Origin: a bacterium
GTDB lineage: Bacteria > Patescibacteria > JAEDAM01 > Absconditabacterales > Absconditicoccaceae
Assembly: GCA_017442645.1 (NCBI GenBank)
Contig: JAFRZH010000018.1
Span: 1 to 64,000 of the forward strand
DNA: 64,000 nt
Direction of reading: 5' to 3'
Part shown: one piece after another, positions 11,413-21,791 of the stretch
Position numbering within the stretch: position 1 is the stretch's first letter
Layout: every line of letters starts with the position of its first letter
The notes under the pieces: model-generated
Database searches by the model: none
What the model was told of the DNA's origin: nothing
Seen by the model: only the letters and a program-made list of their open reading frames with translations
Made by a program: the position numbers and the translations under genes

Positions 11413-12372
11413 ATGAAAATTTCCGTTGTCATTGGAACAAGAGCTAATGAATATTCCCTTCCTCATATCAGAAGGATTCTTCAATCTCTTTTAAATCAGA
11501 CTTTTAAATCTTTTGACATTAATCTTATTTGTGACAGAAAATTTGAAACAGAGGAAGAATTTGAACTTTTTCAAAAAGGATTTCTTGATCTTCGAGATCA
11601 ATTTCCTAACAAATTTGTTTTTACTAATCTTAATTCTGATTTTATTCCTCAAAGTACGGGGAAAGCCAGTTCTGTAAGAAATTTTTGAATGCAGCATGCA
11701 ACGGGAGAATTTATTCAGCTTTTAGATGATGATAATGCTTTTGATGAAAACTTTTTTGAGACAGAATTAGAACGATATCATACGATAAAAAAAGAAGAAA
11801 AATCTGAATGTATTTTCTGTCCTACTTTATACTATAGAGATACGGGGAATATTCAAAATCAAGGTTTTTCAAAATTCCTCTATTGGCAAGCCCGCCCTCA
11901 AATTCATCTTCATCAAAAAGAAGCAATAGAAGAGATTCAAATGTTCAGTTGAAATGGAATCTTTTGAAAAAAAGAAGTACTTCAATCCGTGCAATATGAT
12001 GAGGAGATTGCTCGAATCGCAGAAGATATTGATTTTACTCTCTCTCTCCATGAACAGGGGGTAAAAATATTTTGTATCAAGGATTTAGAAGTTAGACATT
12101 ATGAAAGAGAGAAAACTATCTTAGAACAGGCACGAATTTGATCGTATGAACAAGCAAGACAAAAAGCAAGGAATCGATTTCTTTTCATCAAAAAACATGC
12201 TACTTTTTTGGGGAAACTTCAATTTTTCTGTATTGGACTTCCCTGATGTTTAACTTGGCTTTCTTTAAAAATTTTGAGATATTGAGCAAACGAAAAAGGA
12301 AAAATTTTGAAATGATTACGGAAAGGTTGTAAAGAAGGATTACAATGTTTCTTCCAAAAAATTTTTCACTAA
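11413..12372 (+). CDS. Family 2 glycosyltransferase, 319 aa
   Basis: It transfers a sugar from a nucleotide donor, probably in surface glycan assembly. The GT-A fold begins ISVVIGTRANE, then KASSVRNFG before the metal-binding DDD motif in QLLDDDNAFDENFFE near residue 105, and EDIDFTLSLHEQG near 205. The Gly in SVRNFG is TGA. A basic, partly hydrophobic tail of 80 residues may attach it to the membrane. It diverges from the O-antigen-ligase-like gene, and its last 33 bp overlap the 3' end of the convergent mtnN gene. Confidence 0.85.
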
Positions 12373-13044
12373 GTTAGAGGAAAGTACTGCTGCAGTTTTG
12401 TCATTAAATTCATACGTTTGCGTCCCTTGTGCATCAGCACAATCACTCATACAGCGAAGGATAAGGAAAGGAATCTTATTGACGGCACACACTTGCGCAA
12501 TAGCTGCTCCTTCCATTTCCACACAAGCAGGATGACAGATTTCAATAATATGCTGTTTTTTCTCTTGATCTGCGATAAACTGATCTCAACTCGCGATTCT
12601 TCCTTCGATTAGATTAATCTTCTGAAAAAGTTCAGATTTTTTTTCTTTTTTCCAAAGATTCAAGAAATCTTGTCTTAATTGAGAATCTGCTACAAAACAA
12701 GAAGTTTCCATTCTGGGGATTTCCGTCGGTTTGTATCAGAAACCTGTAACATCAAAATCATGTTGCACCGCATCGGTTGAAATCACGAAATCAAAGACCT
12801 TTAATCATGTTTGCATTGCTCCAGCGATCCCCGTATTGATAACGGCTTCAACATGGAATTCAGAGATTAATTTTTGAGTCGTCATGGCAGCATTAACTTT
12901 TCAGATTCCACTTCTTACAAGTACGATTTCATAGTTTCCAATAATCCCGGTAAAATATCCTCCTATTTCTTCTTTATGATCCATATTTTCCAAAAGGTCA
13001 TCGATTTCCTCTTGCATCGCTCAGATGATTCAGATTTTTTTCAT
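12340..13044 (-). CDS. mtnN: 5'-methylthioadenosine/S-adenosylhomocysteine nucleosidase, 234 aa
   Basis: It cleaves adenine from methylthioadenosine and S-adenosylhomocysteine. The start KKIGIIGAMQEEIDDLLENM is the classic MtnN opening, with both early glycines of IGIIGAM encoded by TGA. NTGIAGAMQ near residue 75, SGDQF near 150, the substrate-binding CVEMEGAAIAQVC near 170 and the catalytic-Asp region RCMSDCAD near 197 all appear in the expected order and spacing. Length matches the family. It is the third gene of a pheA-tsaE-mtnN run, 34 bp after tsaE, and its end overlaps the glycosyltransferase gene tail to tail. Confidence 0.95.
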
Positions 13045-13078
13045 TTGTTTGTTTAAAAGATAAAGATACTGTTAAAAA

Positions 13079-13498
13079 CTATTTTATTTCCGTAAGAGAG
13101 ACTTCTCTTTCCCTTTCTCAGAGTTTTGTAAACTGTAGTTTTACAAAGGAAGAAAAGGAAATCTGATCGATCCACTTAGGCCATTCGATAACGATATATT
13201 CATTTTCCTCTATTTCTGTTAAAAGTCCTTTCTCCACTAAATCATCGAAGTTCTCAAGTCTATAAAAATCAAAATGAGCAAGTTTATGATCATAAATATT
13301 GACATAGGTATAGGTTGGACTTTGGACCAAATGAGGATTAATATTTAATCCTTCTGCGAGCCCTTTGGTAAAAGTCGTTTTTCCCGCTCATAAATCTCCT
13401 TCCAAAAAAAAAACATGATATTTCTTACTCAACTCTTTCCCAAGTTCATACATTTCTGCGGGAGAATGGATTTTTCGTGTTTGCATAGATAAAATCAT
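13079..13498 (-). CDS. tsaE: tRNA threonylcarbamoyladenosine synthesis ATPase TsaE, 139 aa
   Basis: It is the ATPase partner of TsaD/TsaB in making t6A37 on tRNAs that read ANN codons. The P-loop GDLGAGKTTFTKG lies near residue 33, with its second Gly encoded by TGA; QSPTYTYVNIY near 56 is the usual switch-like motif, and HFDFYRLE near 71 and IVIEWP near 100 complete the signature. Length fits. It sits 8 bp downstream of pheA. The partner tsaD is at 48063 in this same window; tsaB and tsaC are not seen. Confidence 0.95.
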
Positions 13499-13506
13499 AA
13501 ATAAAA

Positions 13507-14361
13507 TTATTCTTGTTGAGCATGAATTTTTTCCCATGATTTTTTATCTTCTTGGTATCTTCACAATTCATCTAAATTTAATATCAAAGGACGAATAGCT
13601 GTCAACATTCATTCATATTTTCATAAATCATCAAACTTAACATCAATATAAAAACGATATTCAAAAGGTTTTCCTATAATAGGTACTGATTCCAACTTTG
13701 TCAAATCAACATCATAATATGCCATCATAGAAACAATCTTTGCTAAAGCTCATGGCTCATTTGGCAAAACAATACTTAAAGAAGCCTTATTACAAGAAAA
13801 GATTTTTTCACAAAATTCTTGCTGTATTACAAAAAATCTTGTATAATTTCTTTTATTTGTTTCTATTCATTCTCCTATTATTTCTAATCCATTCATCTCA
13901 GCAGCGAGTTCCGATCAAATAGCTCAAATTGTTGGATCTTTCATTTCTGCAACTTTTTTCATTGCAACTGCAGTATTTGATTCTTCGATTAATTTTATTT
14001 TTGGGTATGGTTTAAAAAATTTCTCTGTTTGCTTCAATGCCATTGGATGTGACATTACTTGAGTTAAAGAATCAATTGTCACTCATCTACATACTGCAAG
14101 ATTTTGTTTAACTCTTAAAAAAGTTTCTCCTACGATTTTAATTTCAGATTCTCTTAACAGATTCAAATTTTTATGAATTGTTCCTGCTACTGAATTTTCA
14201 ACGGCAATTACTCAAAAATCTGATTTATTATAAACTACATTTTCAATTACCTCTTCAAAAGTTGCATTTTCAACTATTTCAATTTTATCTTCTGTAAAAA
14301 ATTGTTCTGCAGCCTCTTCATGAAAAGATCCCCTAATTCACATAATTGAAACTTTTTTCAT
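13507..14361 (-). CDS. pheA: Prephenate dehydratase, 284 aa
   Basis: It converts prephenate to phenylpyruvate, the penultimate step to phenylalanine. Family landmarks: GIRGSFHEEAAEQFF at the start, GVIAVENSVAGTIHKNLNLL near residue 50, the catalytic-site region ESNTAVAMKKVAE near 130, NYTRFFVI near 175, then a C-terminal ACT domain (ASLSIVLPNEPGALAKIVSM, with a GALA motif, and the ESVPI..PFEYRFYIDV segment where ESRP is usual). It is the monofunctional type without chorismate mutase. Many TGA codons encode conserved glycines. No other aromatic-pathway gene is present. It leads an operon with tsaE and mtnN. Confidence 0.93.
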
Positions 14362-14477
14362 TGTGATACATAGAATATATAAATATGTTTTTTAGTATAA
14401 AAAAATATGATAAATTATCAAGTTTGACTTGTAATATATGACTTGTAATATTCGGCTGGATACCATTTTACAACATA

Positions 14478-14513
14478 CAAAAAACAGACTCTCCGAAAAG
14501 AATCTGTTTTTTT
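14478..14513 (-). terminator. Terminator of rpsA, member of a repeated terminator family
   Basis: AAACAGA and TCTGTTT pair around GACTCTCCGAAAAGAA, followed by a T run on the minus strand. The core GACTCTCCGA is shared with the terminators at 58019, 59331 and 62818. Confidence 0.85.
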
Positions 14514-14518
14514 CTGTA

Positions 14519-15649
14519 TTATTCAGCTTTTTCTTCTTTTTTCTCTTCTTTTGGTTCTGAAGTTTCAGAAGTTTCTCCATCAAGATCTTTCATAGAAAGT
14601 CCGATTTTTCTGTTTTTTGGATCAAGAAGAATCAATTTAACTTTTACAGATTGTCCAAGTTTTACAACTTCATTTGGATTATTTACTGATTTTTGAGATA
14701 ATTCACTAAGGTGTACAAGTCCATTGATATCATCAAATACTCTTACGAATACTCCATAAGGTACAAATCTGATAACTTTTCCTTCGAAAACATCTCCCAC
14801 TTTCACTTTCTTTGGAAGAGCTTCCCATGGATCTTCTTTCAATTGCTTTGCAGAAAGAGAGATTTTTCCATTTTCAAGTCCGATAACTTTAACTTGCATT
14901 TTGTCTCCAATTTTTCCAAGTTGATCGATATTATTAACGTGTCCATACGTAATTTCTGAGATGTGTACAAGTCCTTCAACGGTTCCTCCAATTGTAACGA
15001 AAAGTCCATAAGAAGAAACTCCAGACACCACTCCATCAAATACTTTTCCGACTTCGAGTTCAGAAAGAACTTTTTCTCTTTCTTCTTTGAGAGCTTCTCT
15101 TTCAGAAAGGATAATTCTTTTCTCATCTTCATCGATATTGATCACTCTTACTTTAATTTCTTGATCAATAAGTTCAAGTAATTTATTGAAGATAGCTTCT
15201 TGATCTCCGTCTTCAACTCTTGGATAGTGGATAGGAGCCAATTGAGAAAGAGGAATAAATCCTTTGATACCTTGCATATCAACGATAAGTCCTCCAAGAT
15301 TTGCTTCTGTAGGTACAACCGTAATAATTGTATCTTTTTCAAATTCTGAAATAATAGATTTCCATACATCGTATTGTAATAATCTTGTAACAGATACAAT
15401 GTAATATCCATCTTCATGTCTGATAGAAGGATTGATAATTTCAACTTCAAGTTCTGTTCCAGGATTAAGTTCTACTTTTGATCTTTTAAGTTCTTTTACT
15501 TCTTTTGAAAGCAAAACTCCTGTAAAAGCTCCATTCTCACAATCAACGAGCACTCCATTATCAATTTCTTTTAAAATTACTCCCTTTACCTTCACTCCTT
15601 CTTTGATAACAGGTACAGTTAATTCTGAAGTCGTCTTTTTTGTTGCCAT
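14519..15649 (-). CDS. rpsA: 30S ribosomal protein S1, four S1 domains, 376 aa
   Basis: It binds mRNA on the 30S subunit and helps initiation. Four S1 (OB-fold) repeats can be seen, starting near residues 17, 100, 193 and 278; the last two are best conserved, with VSSYGLFVTIGGTVEGLVHISEI-type cores. The C-terminus is a disordered KEEKKEEKAE tail. Unlike the neighbouring genes it has no TGA codon among about 30 glycines, consistent with GGN preference in highly expressed genes. Four domains is shorter than the six of E. coli but normal in other phyla. No Shine-Dalgarno precedes the start. It follows rpsO by 47 bp. Confidence 0.93.
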   Translation of the reverse strand: MATKKTTSELTVPVIKEGVKVKGVILKEIDNGVLVDCENGAFTGVLLSKEVKELKRSKVELNPGTELEVEIINPSIRHEDGYYIVSVTRLLQYDVWKSIISEFEKDTIITVVPTEANLGGLIVDMQGIKGFIPLSQLAPIHYPRVEDGDQEAIFNKLLELIDQEIKVRVINIDEDEKRIILSEREALKEEREKVLSELEVGKVFDGVVSGVSSYGLFVTIGGTVEGLVHISEITYGHVNNIDQLGKIGDKMQVKVIGLENGKISLSAKQLKEDPWEALPKKVKVGDVFEGKVIRFVPYGVFVRVFDDINGLVHLSELSQKSVNNPNEVVKLGQSVKVKLILLDPKNRKIGLSMKDLDGETSETSEPKEEKKEEKAE

Positions 15650-15696
15650 AAATAAAAATAGTTAAGAAATAAAAAAGTTTTGAATTTATTTTGCGA

Positions 15697-15948
15697 TTAG
15701 CATTTCAATCCAGTTTTGTTTGATACTTGTGTATAAGCTTCTAAATTGTTTTCTTTCAAGTATTTTAAGAGTCTTCTTCTTTTTGCTACTTTTTGCAACA
15801 AAGCTCTCTTCGCATCAAAATCTTTTTTATTTTGAGCAACATGTTCTTGAAGTTTTGTAATATGTGCAGTTAAAATTTGGATTTGTGCTTCAGGAGATCC
15901 TGTATCAGCATCATGTCTCTGAAGACCTGCAACCTTTTTTTCAGCCAT
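15697..15948 (-). CDS. rpsO: 30S ribosomal protein S15, 83 aa
   Basis: A primary 16S rRNA-binding protein. HDADTGSPEAQIQILTAHI near residue 12 and the basic AKRALLQKVAKRRRLLKYLK near 45-65 are the S15 hallmarks. ATG at 15948 is chosen because it gives MAEKKVAGLQ and the usual length; the frame upstream is hydrophobic and unlike S15. No Shine-Dalgarno is visible. It leads rpsA on the same strand. Confidence 0.95.
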   Translation of the reverse strand: MAEKKVAGLQRHDADTGSPEAQIQILTAHITKLQEHVAQNKKDFDAKRALLQKVAKRRRLLKYLKENNLEAYTQVSNKTGLKC

Positions 15949-16141
15949 AGATATAAGATTAAAAAATAAAAATTTATAACTCAACTTCAATAGGGGCTAA
16001 TCCATTGAAAAAGTTAAAAGAAATTTAAATAAAATATAATTTCTCTAAAAATTATGATAAGTATTTCTTTTGTAAAATCAAGATTTTTTCAAAAAAAATG
16101 GATCTATAATTCTCAAATATCAAAAATATTTTATAATCCCT

Positions 16142-17554
16142 TTATCTCCCCTTAAAGACAACTCCAATCGTGGCAAAAATCACATAAATATCAAGTGCTA
16201 AACTCCATTTTCTGATATAATAAAGGTCTAATTTTGCCTCATCTTCGAACGGGATTTGATCTCTTCCAAAAATTTGTGCATATCCCGTAATTCAAGGTTT
16301 AATACTCAAAACCCTCTTCATTCGTGGTTCGTATTGTTCTACTTCATTGAGTAAATGAGGTCTCGGTCCCACTAAAGACATCGTTCCTCTCAGAACTTGA
16401 AAAAGCTGAGGCAATTCATCTAAAGACGTTTTCCTCAAAAAAGCTCAAACTTTTGTAACTCTTGGATCATTTTCAATTTTTGGAAGAATTCCTTTTCTAT
16501 TATTAGATTGAGAGTTAATGAGTTTTTGATACATCTTTTCAGCTTTTTCTCCTCCATATCCTACACACATCTCCGTATACATACTACGAAATTTGTAAAA
16601 CGTGAAGAGCTCCCCATTTTTACCGATTCTTTTGGATTTATAAATCACCGGACCTTTACTATCTCGTTTGATAAGAATTGCAATAACAAGGAAAAGAGGA
16701 GAAAGCAGAATAATTCCCAAAGTTGCACCTACAAGATCAAAGACTCTTTTGACCAAGAGAGATCGCCCATCTAAATGAGAAGATTTATATTCCATGAAAA
16801 TCAAATTATTGAGTTGCACCGGTTTATAAACAATATTTTCCAAGAAATACCCCTCACTCAAATGATAAAAACTAATCTCATGGAACCTAATTTTTTCAAA
16901 AAGAGTTTGTAAATCATTTTGATGAAAATTTCCAACTGCAACCACAAAAAAATAATCCGCAAAAGAAATTTTCTCCAAATCATGCTGTTCTCTCGTTTCA
17001 ATTTCAAAAGGGAAATTCTCTTTAATCTTGGTAAATCCTATCCTATCTTTCAATTTTTCATGATAAATAAGTAAGATTTTTTTCCCTGTTTTTTTGAGAA
17101 AATGAAACTCCAAAAATCCCCAAACTTGATCAAAGAAAAAAAGCACGAGATAACTGAGAACCGCTCCAATAAGGATTACAAACCTTGAAACCCCTCGCAT
17201 AAAAACAATCCCCTGTCCAAAATAAGAACAAAAAGTAATCGTAATAAACCAGTATAACCACGTTTTCGTCAGTTTTTTACTATAACTTTCCCCAATAGTA
17301 TGCAAATCATAAAGTCTTTTGATAAAACCTCGTAAAACAAATACTCCTGCTGAAAGCACTGCAAATCGCTGAAGTTCTTGAATATTGATAATCGGAATTT
17401 CAAAAGGAAGAAATTTCGCAAGAATTCTTAATTTATAGGTAATCGCAAAGACAAGCAAAATCAAAAAAATATGAAAAACAGGTCTTAAGAAACGAAATAT
17501 GGTAAAGAGAGATTTCTGCATAAAATGAAAAAGAATAATCATAAAACGTCTCAA
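16142..17554 (-). CDS. Polyprenyl glycosylphosphotransferase (WbaP/EpsE type), 470 aa
   Basis: It moves a sugar-1-phosphate onto undecaprenyl phosphate and so starts glycan synthesis at the membrane. The N-terminal half holds about four hydrophobic segments and a CoA-binding-like Rossmann region (residues 150-250). The catalytic half begins with [20 protein letters not shown] near residue 268, then [24 protein letters not shown], and after a TGA=Gly codon at 16445 [20 protein letters not shown] and SLVGPRP, ending GITGYAQI..GR. All are signature blocks of the bacterial sugar transferase family. About 190 bp without a gene separate it from rpsO. Confidence 0.93.
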
Positions 17555-17754
17555 TAAAAAAAACTTTTATCGAATAACTTTATTCAAGGTATTAACTTAA
17601 AAACAAAAATCAAGTACAAATAAATATCAATACTACGATTTTTATAAACCACCACCTCTCGTACTTTACTATATCTTTTTCTAATTATATCGGGAATTAT
17701 CAATATTCAAGCCTATAATTTATTCATAGTTTTCAAAATTATCTCTTTTTAAAT
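17555..17754. other. Intergenic region, nothing recognised
   Basis: About 200 bp of AT-rich sequence between the glycosylphosphotransferase start and the groL terminator. It must hold the promoter of the minus-strand glycosylphosphotransferase gene, but I see no convincing -35/-10 pair, RNA or small gene. Confidence 0.5.
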
Positions 17755-17782
17755 AAAAAGACGGATAAATTCCGTCTTTTTT
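17755..17782 (-). terminator. Terminator of groL
   Basis: AAAAAGACGGA and TCCGTCTTTTT pair around a short loop directly after the groL stop codon, with a T run on the minus strand. Confidence 0.9.
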
Positions 17783-19445
17783 AGTACATTCCCATTCCAC
17801 CCATTCATCACATACCTCCTCACATTCCAGCTCCTGCATCTCCATGTCCACAAGAACATTTTTCTTCAGGTTTATCAACAACAACCGCTTCTGTTGTGAG
17901 AATCATTGCAGCAGTACTTACCGCATTTTCAAGTGATACTCTGAGAACCTTTGCTGGATCGATGATTCCTGCTTTTTTCAAGTTTTTAAATTCTCCTGTT
18001 CTTGCATCGAATCCATAATCCATATCATCAGATTCTTTCAATTTTTCTACCACTCGATCTCCTTTGAATCCTGCATTATCTGCGATTTGTTTTACAGGAT
18101 ATTGGATAGCTTGTTGGATAATTTCAACAGCAACTTGTTCATCAGCATCTTCTAATTTGAGATCTGAAAGAGATTTTGAAAGTTGAACAAGGACACTTCC
18201 TCCTCCTGCAACAATTCCTTCTTCGATTGCAGCTCTTGTAGCATTGAGAGCGTCTTCGATCTTGAATTTCTTATTTTTCATTTCCATTTCTGTAGCGGCT
18301 CCCACTTTAATCACAGCAACTCCACCAACTAATTTAGCTAATCTTTCAGCTAATTTCTCTTTATCATAGTCAGATTTTGTATTTTCAATTTGCGCTTTAA
18401 TTTGATTTGCTCTATTTTCGATTTCTTCTTCATCTCCTTTACCATCAACGATAATCGTTTCATCTTTATTTACGATAACTTTGTCTGCCTTTCCTAGCAT
18501 ATCGATCGTAGCATCTTCAAGTTTAATTCCAAGATCATCAGTAATAAGTGTTGCTCCTGTAACCGTAGCAATATCTTTGAGCATTTCCTTTTTTCTATCT
18601 CCAAATCCAGGAGCCTTTACAGGAATAGCATTCAAAACTCCTTTAATCTTATTGAGAATAAGTGAAGCTAAAGCTTCTCCTTCTACATCTTCTGCAACGA
18701 TTAATAAATCTTTCTTTCCAGAAGATGCCATTGCTTCAAGTACTCCAAGGATATCTTTGAGAGAAGTGATTTTTTTATCTGTAACAAGTACATAAGGTTT
18801 ATCAATAACTGATTCCATTCTCTGAGTATCAGAAACGAAATAAGGACTCAAATATCCTTGCTCAAATTGCATTCAGGTTTTTATCTCTTTTGTAAGTCCA
18901 AGAGTATTTCCTTCTTCAACCGTAATTGTTCCATCTTTTCCGATTTCATCGAAGACGTCTGCGATAAGATTTCCTACTTCTTCGTCTTGAGCGGAAAGAG
19001 TTGCAACTTGTTGGATAAGCTCCTTACTTGCACCAATTTGTTGAGCAGTAGATTGGATTTTCTCTACAAGATAATCAACGGTTTTGTGAAGTCCTCTTCC
19101 AAGAGCAAAAGGATTTACTCCACTATTGATATATCTAAGTCCTTCTTGAGTAATTCCGTCAACAAGAACTGTTGTAGTTGTTGTTCCGTCTCCGGCTTCT
19201 TTATTGGTTTTTTCGGCAGCTTCTTTTACCATTTTAGCTCCGATATTTTGGATTTTATCATCAAGTTCAATTTCTTTTGCAACACTTACTCCGTCATTCG
19301 TAACGGTAGGTGCTCCATAACTTTTATCGAGAATTACATTTTTTCCTTTAGGTCCCATCGTTGTTTTTACAACATCAGCAACGATTTTCACTCCTTCCAA
19401 GACTTTCGTTCTTGCATCATCTGAATAATAAATTTGTTTTGCCAT
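17781..19445 (-). CDS. groL: Chaperonin GroEL, 554 aa
   Basis: The Hsp60 chaperonin, which folds proteins with GroES. Two long frames join at 18870-18872, where TGA stands for the Gly of [16 protein letters not shown], a position invariant in GroEL; this is among the clearest proofs of the genetic code here. The ATP site [27 protein letters not shown] and the C-terminal Gly/Met tail are all present; the tail spells about ten residues from Gly and Met, with three glycines as TGA. Length is standard. An SLH-like protein gene lies between it and groS. Confidence 0.98.
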
Positions 19446-19505
19446 TTGTATACTGTTATAAATATAAAAGTACTTTAAAAAAGTAATAAAAGTCTGACTG
19501 TTCTT

Positions 19506-20129
19506 TTAGTCTTCATTGAGAAGATCAAGAAGTTCTTGCAGTTTTTTATCTAATTCCGTATTCTGTACTAATTTCCCTTGAAACATTTCATAGAGTAAAG
19601 TCAAAACATTTCCTCTTTGAGTCTCTGCTTCTCTTGAAGTAAAAGGGTAGGTATTTACATCAAACATCTTGATAGCATCATAATACTCATCTGACCATCT
19701 TGCAGAATTTTCCTCGTCCATAAATCCAATAGCAATTCTCATTACCATTGCAACGATTTGCTCATTAGTAAGTTTTTCATCTGGCATCACTTTTCCACGA
19801 GAACCTTTCATAATTCCAAGTTCGCAAGCTTCCTGAATATACGGAATAAGATCTTGCCAAGCGAGTGAAAGATCAGAGAAAGAACAATCGGTATTGATCT
19901 CTGCAGGACGATATCCAATAAGATGTGCATATTGTACAAGAAACTTGGTTGATTCATCTCTTCTAAGTCCTTGATAAGGCATAAAGTCAGCAACCGTTGA
20001 GAATCTTGTTAATCCTTTTTCTTCTCATCGTTCTACGACTTCTTTCAAACTTACTGCTTGAACGGGGATTACACTTAATCCAAGGAAGATTCATCAAAGA
20101 GCAATCAGATTTTTAAAGTTTTTTTTCAT
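19506..20129 (-). CDS. Exported SLH-domain-like protein, 207 aa
   Basis: The start MKKNFKNLIALGGIFLGLSVIPVQA is a signal peptide in which the two glycines of LALGG-type core are TGA codons (TGA TGA), so the export signal depends on the recoding. The mature part has SLH-like helices and motifs (YIQEACELGIMKGSRGKVMP, DEKLTNEQIVAMVMRIAIGF, TSREAETQRGNVLTLLYEMF). SLH domains hold proteins to the cell wall. It lies between groS (19 bp) and groL (60 bp), an unusual place. Whether it is under heat-shock control is inference from that position. Confidence 0.75.
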
Positions 20130-20148
20130 TTGTAAAAGAAAGATAAAA

Positions 20149-20448
20149 TTATTTTGTTTCTTTTGCAAGGATCGAACTATGTTTGATAACGAGGTATTTT
20201 TTCTTTTCTCCGTTCTCCTCTACTTCAATTTCATCAGGCGCATATTGAGTAAAATAAACAATATCTCCCACTTGAACATCCATTTCAGTTCTCATTCCAT
20301 TATCCAAGATTCTTCCTTTTCCGAAAGCGATAACTTCTCCTTTTTTAGGTTTTTCTTTACTTTCTGGAAGAATAATTCCCGCTTTACTTACATTATCTTC
20401 CGTGAGCGGTTTAATTAAAACATGATCTTCAATAGGTAATAACGTCAT
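20149..20448 (-). CDS. groS: Co-chaperonin GroES, 99 aa
   Basis: The GroEL lid. PIEDHVLIKPL at residue 5, the mobile-loop region SKAGIILPESKEKPKKGEVIAFG, and VGDIVYFTQYAPDEIEV fit the family. The loop hydrophobics GIIL are intact. ATG 20448 is chosen by length and the MTLLPIEDHV start. It leads the operon groS, SLH-like gene, groL; the promoter should lie in the 214 bp upstream. Confidence 0.96.
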   Translation of the reverse strand: MTLLPIEDHVLIKPLTEDNVSKAGIILPESKEKPKKGEVIAFGKGRILDNGMRTEMDVQVGDIVYFTQYAPDEIEVEENGEKKKYLVIKHSSILAKETK

Positions 20449-20662
20449 AATCTTTCTTTTTATCGAAATAAAATGCTGTAAAATAATCATACGATTTCAA
20501 AAAAGTATCACATAATTATTTTACGTGCTATTTTTTAATCAAAAAAAAAAATATTGCAAGAGAATATAGGAAAATATCTTTATAAAAATTTGACAAAAAT
20601 AATAAAAGATTTATAATTAGTATAGATTATTTACGATTTTTTTATTCATTAATGATCATAAC

Positions 20663-21278
20663 ATGACAACAGAAACTCTTCTTCAACAAGCACAAGAATG
20701 AAAGATTTCTCAACCAAATCCAATACAAGAAAAAACAAGGGGGGGAAGTCTGAGAAACAGTCGAACAGGAACAAAAAATCAAGAAACGAACCGATAAATT
20801 TGCTAAAGCCATAGGATACGAGTATAAACAACAATTAGAAGACTCATCACTTGGACTCTCTCTGTGATACACTGGATGAGGTACTTCTTTGAAAGAAAAT
20901 GTTTGTATGACTTTTGACCAAAACAAAATTACTGAATTACTCAAAAAATATAACGACACACAAATGGGGAAATTACTCACCATCACAAAAAAACTTTATA
21001 AAAAGAAAATCAAACAACAAACAAAAGAATATATCAACCCAAATCAAAGCATTGATGATATGCCTCAAGATCCTAAGTTCTTACTCAACAAAATTATAAA
21101 GAGTTATACATCATCTGACAGGATAGAATTTGATAAAATCACTTACAGAGATTTAGCAAAATGGAAAGTAATCATTGATCATTCAAATGAAGACACTATT
21201 GATTTAAATACACTTATCAACAGTTGAGAAGTACTTTATCAAGAGATAATAGACTCTCAAACAAACCTAAAAAAATAA
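20663..21278 (+). pseudogene. Hypothetical gene frameshifted at a G7 run (about 205 codons)
   Basis: Not recognised. ATG 20663 opens MTTETLLQQAQEGKIS (TGA=Gly) and runs to a G7 tract at 20739-20745; in that frame TAA follows soon. Shifting one base at the tract opens a long frame (EVGETVEQEQKIKKRTDKFA..., then CMTFDQNKITELLKKYNDTQ) to TAA 21276, with several TGA=Gly. Removing one G would restore a single 200-residue protein. It could be a contingency (phase-variable) tract, a decaying gene or an assembly error. The product is helical, lysine-rich and without membrane segments. Confidence 0.6.
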
Positions 21279-21315
21279 AGATTAAAATCGCATCAAACAG
21301 ACTTATCTAACATAT

Positions 21316-21340
21316 GAGTCAGACTTCTGACTCTTTTTTT
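21316..21340 (+). terminator. Intrinsic terminator made of the RTCWGAY motif
   Basis: GAGTCAGA-CT-TCTGACTC is a near-perfect hairpin whose arms are the dispersed motif, followed by TTTTTTT. It ends the 20663 transcription unit. Confidence 0.9.
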
Positions 21341-21444
21341 ATTAAATTTATCGATATTTTTTATGAAAAAATACCTTTATTCTTTTCTTATACAATTGTA
21401 AAAATCAATTAACTTACCATTCTATACTATTGCTAGTACTTTTT

Positions 21445-21687
21445 CTAGATAAAGAAACTTTTTCCTAACATAATAAGAGAGAAAAGAGAAAGGAAAATAC
21501 TACAAACTAACACAATAAAATCTTGATGACGATAATAACTTTGTTTTAAATATTCAAGATGTTTCGTCCTTAGATTTTTCATTTTTTCTAAATGAGCTTT
21601 AATTCATGCCATACGATTTTCTCTTATCATTTTAAAATTTTGGAATTGTTCTTTTACAAAAGAAATCGGCTCTGCTGTAGTTTTCAT
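21445..21687 (-). CDS. Small membrane protein, 80 aa
   Basis: Not recognised. It begins MKTTAEPISFVKEQFQNFKM, has a basic helical middle with one TGA=Gly, and ends in a single hydrophobic segment (FIVLVCSIFLSLFSLIMLG) before TAG. The N-terminus should be cytoplasmic. The shape, soluble helix then C-terminal anchor, resembles small tail-anchored proteins; no function can be read. Confidence 0.55.
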
Positions 21688-21791
21688 GATAAAAAGAAAG
21701 AAAAGATAAAATATATTATCTTCTCTATTATACTCAAAAACAAAATCTTTTGCAAAATATCGTCTACCAATGTTATACTTTTATCTGATTT

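Noticed and set aside
18481..18795. Plus-strand 104-codon frame within groL
   Set aside because: Antisense shadow of a conserved gene.
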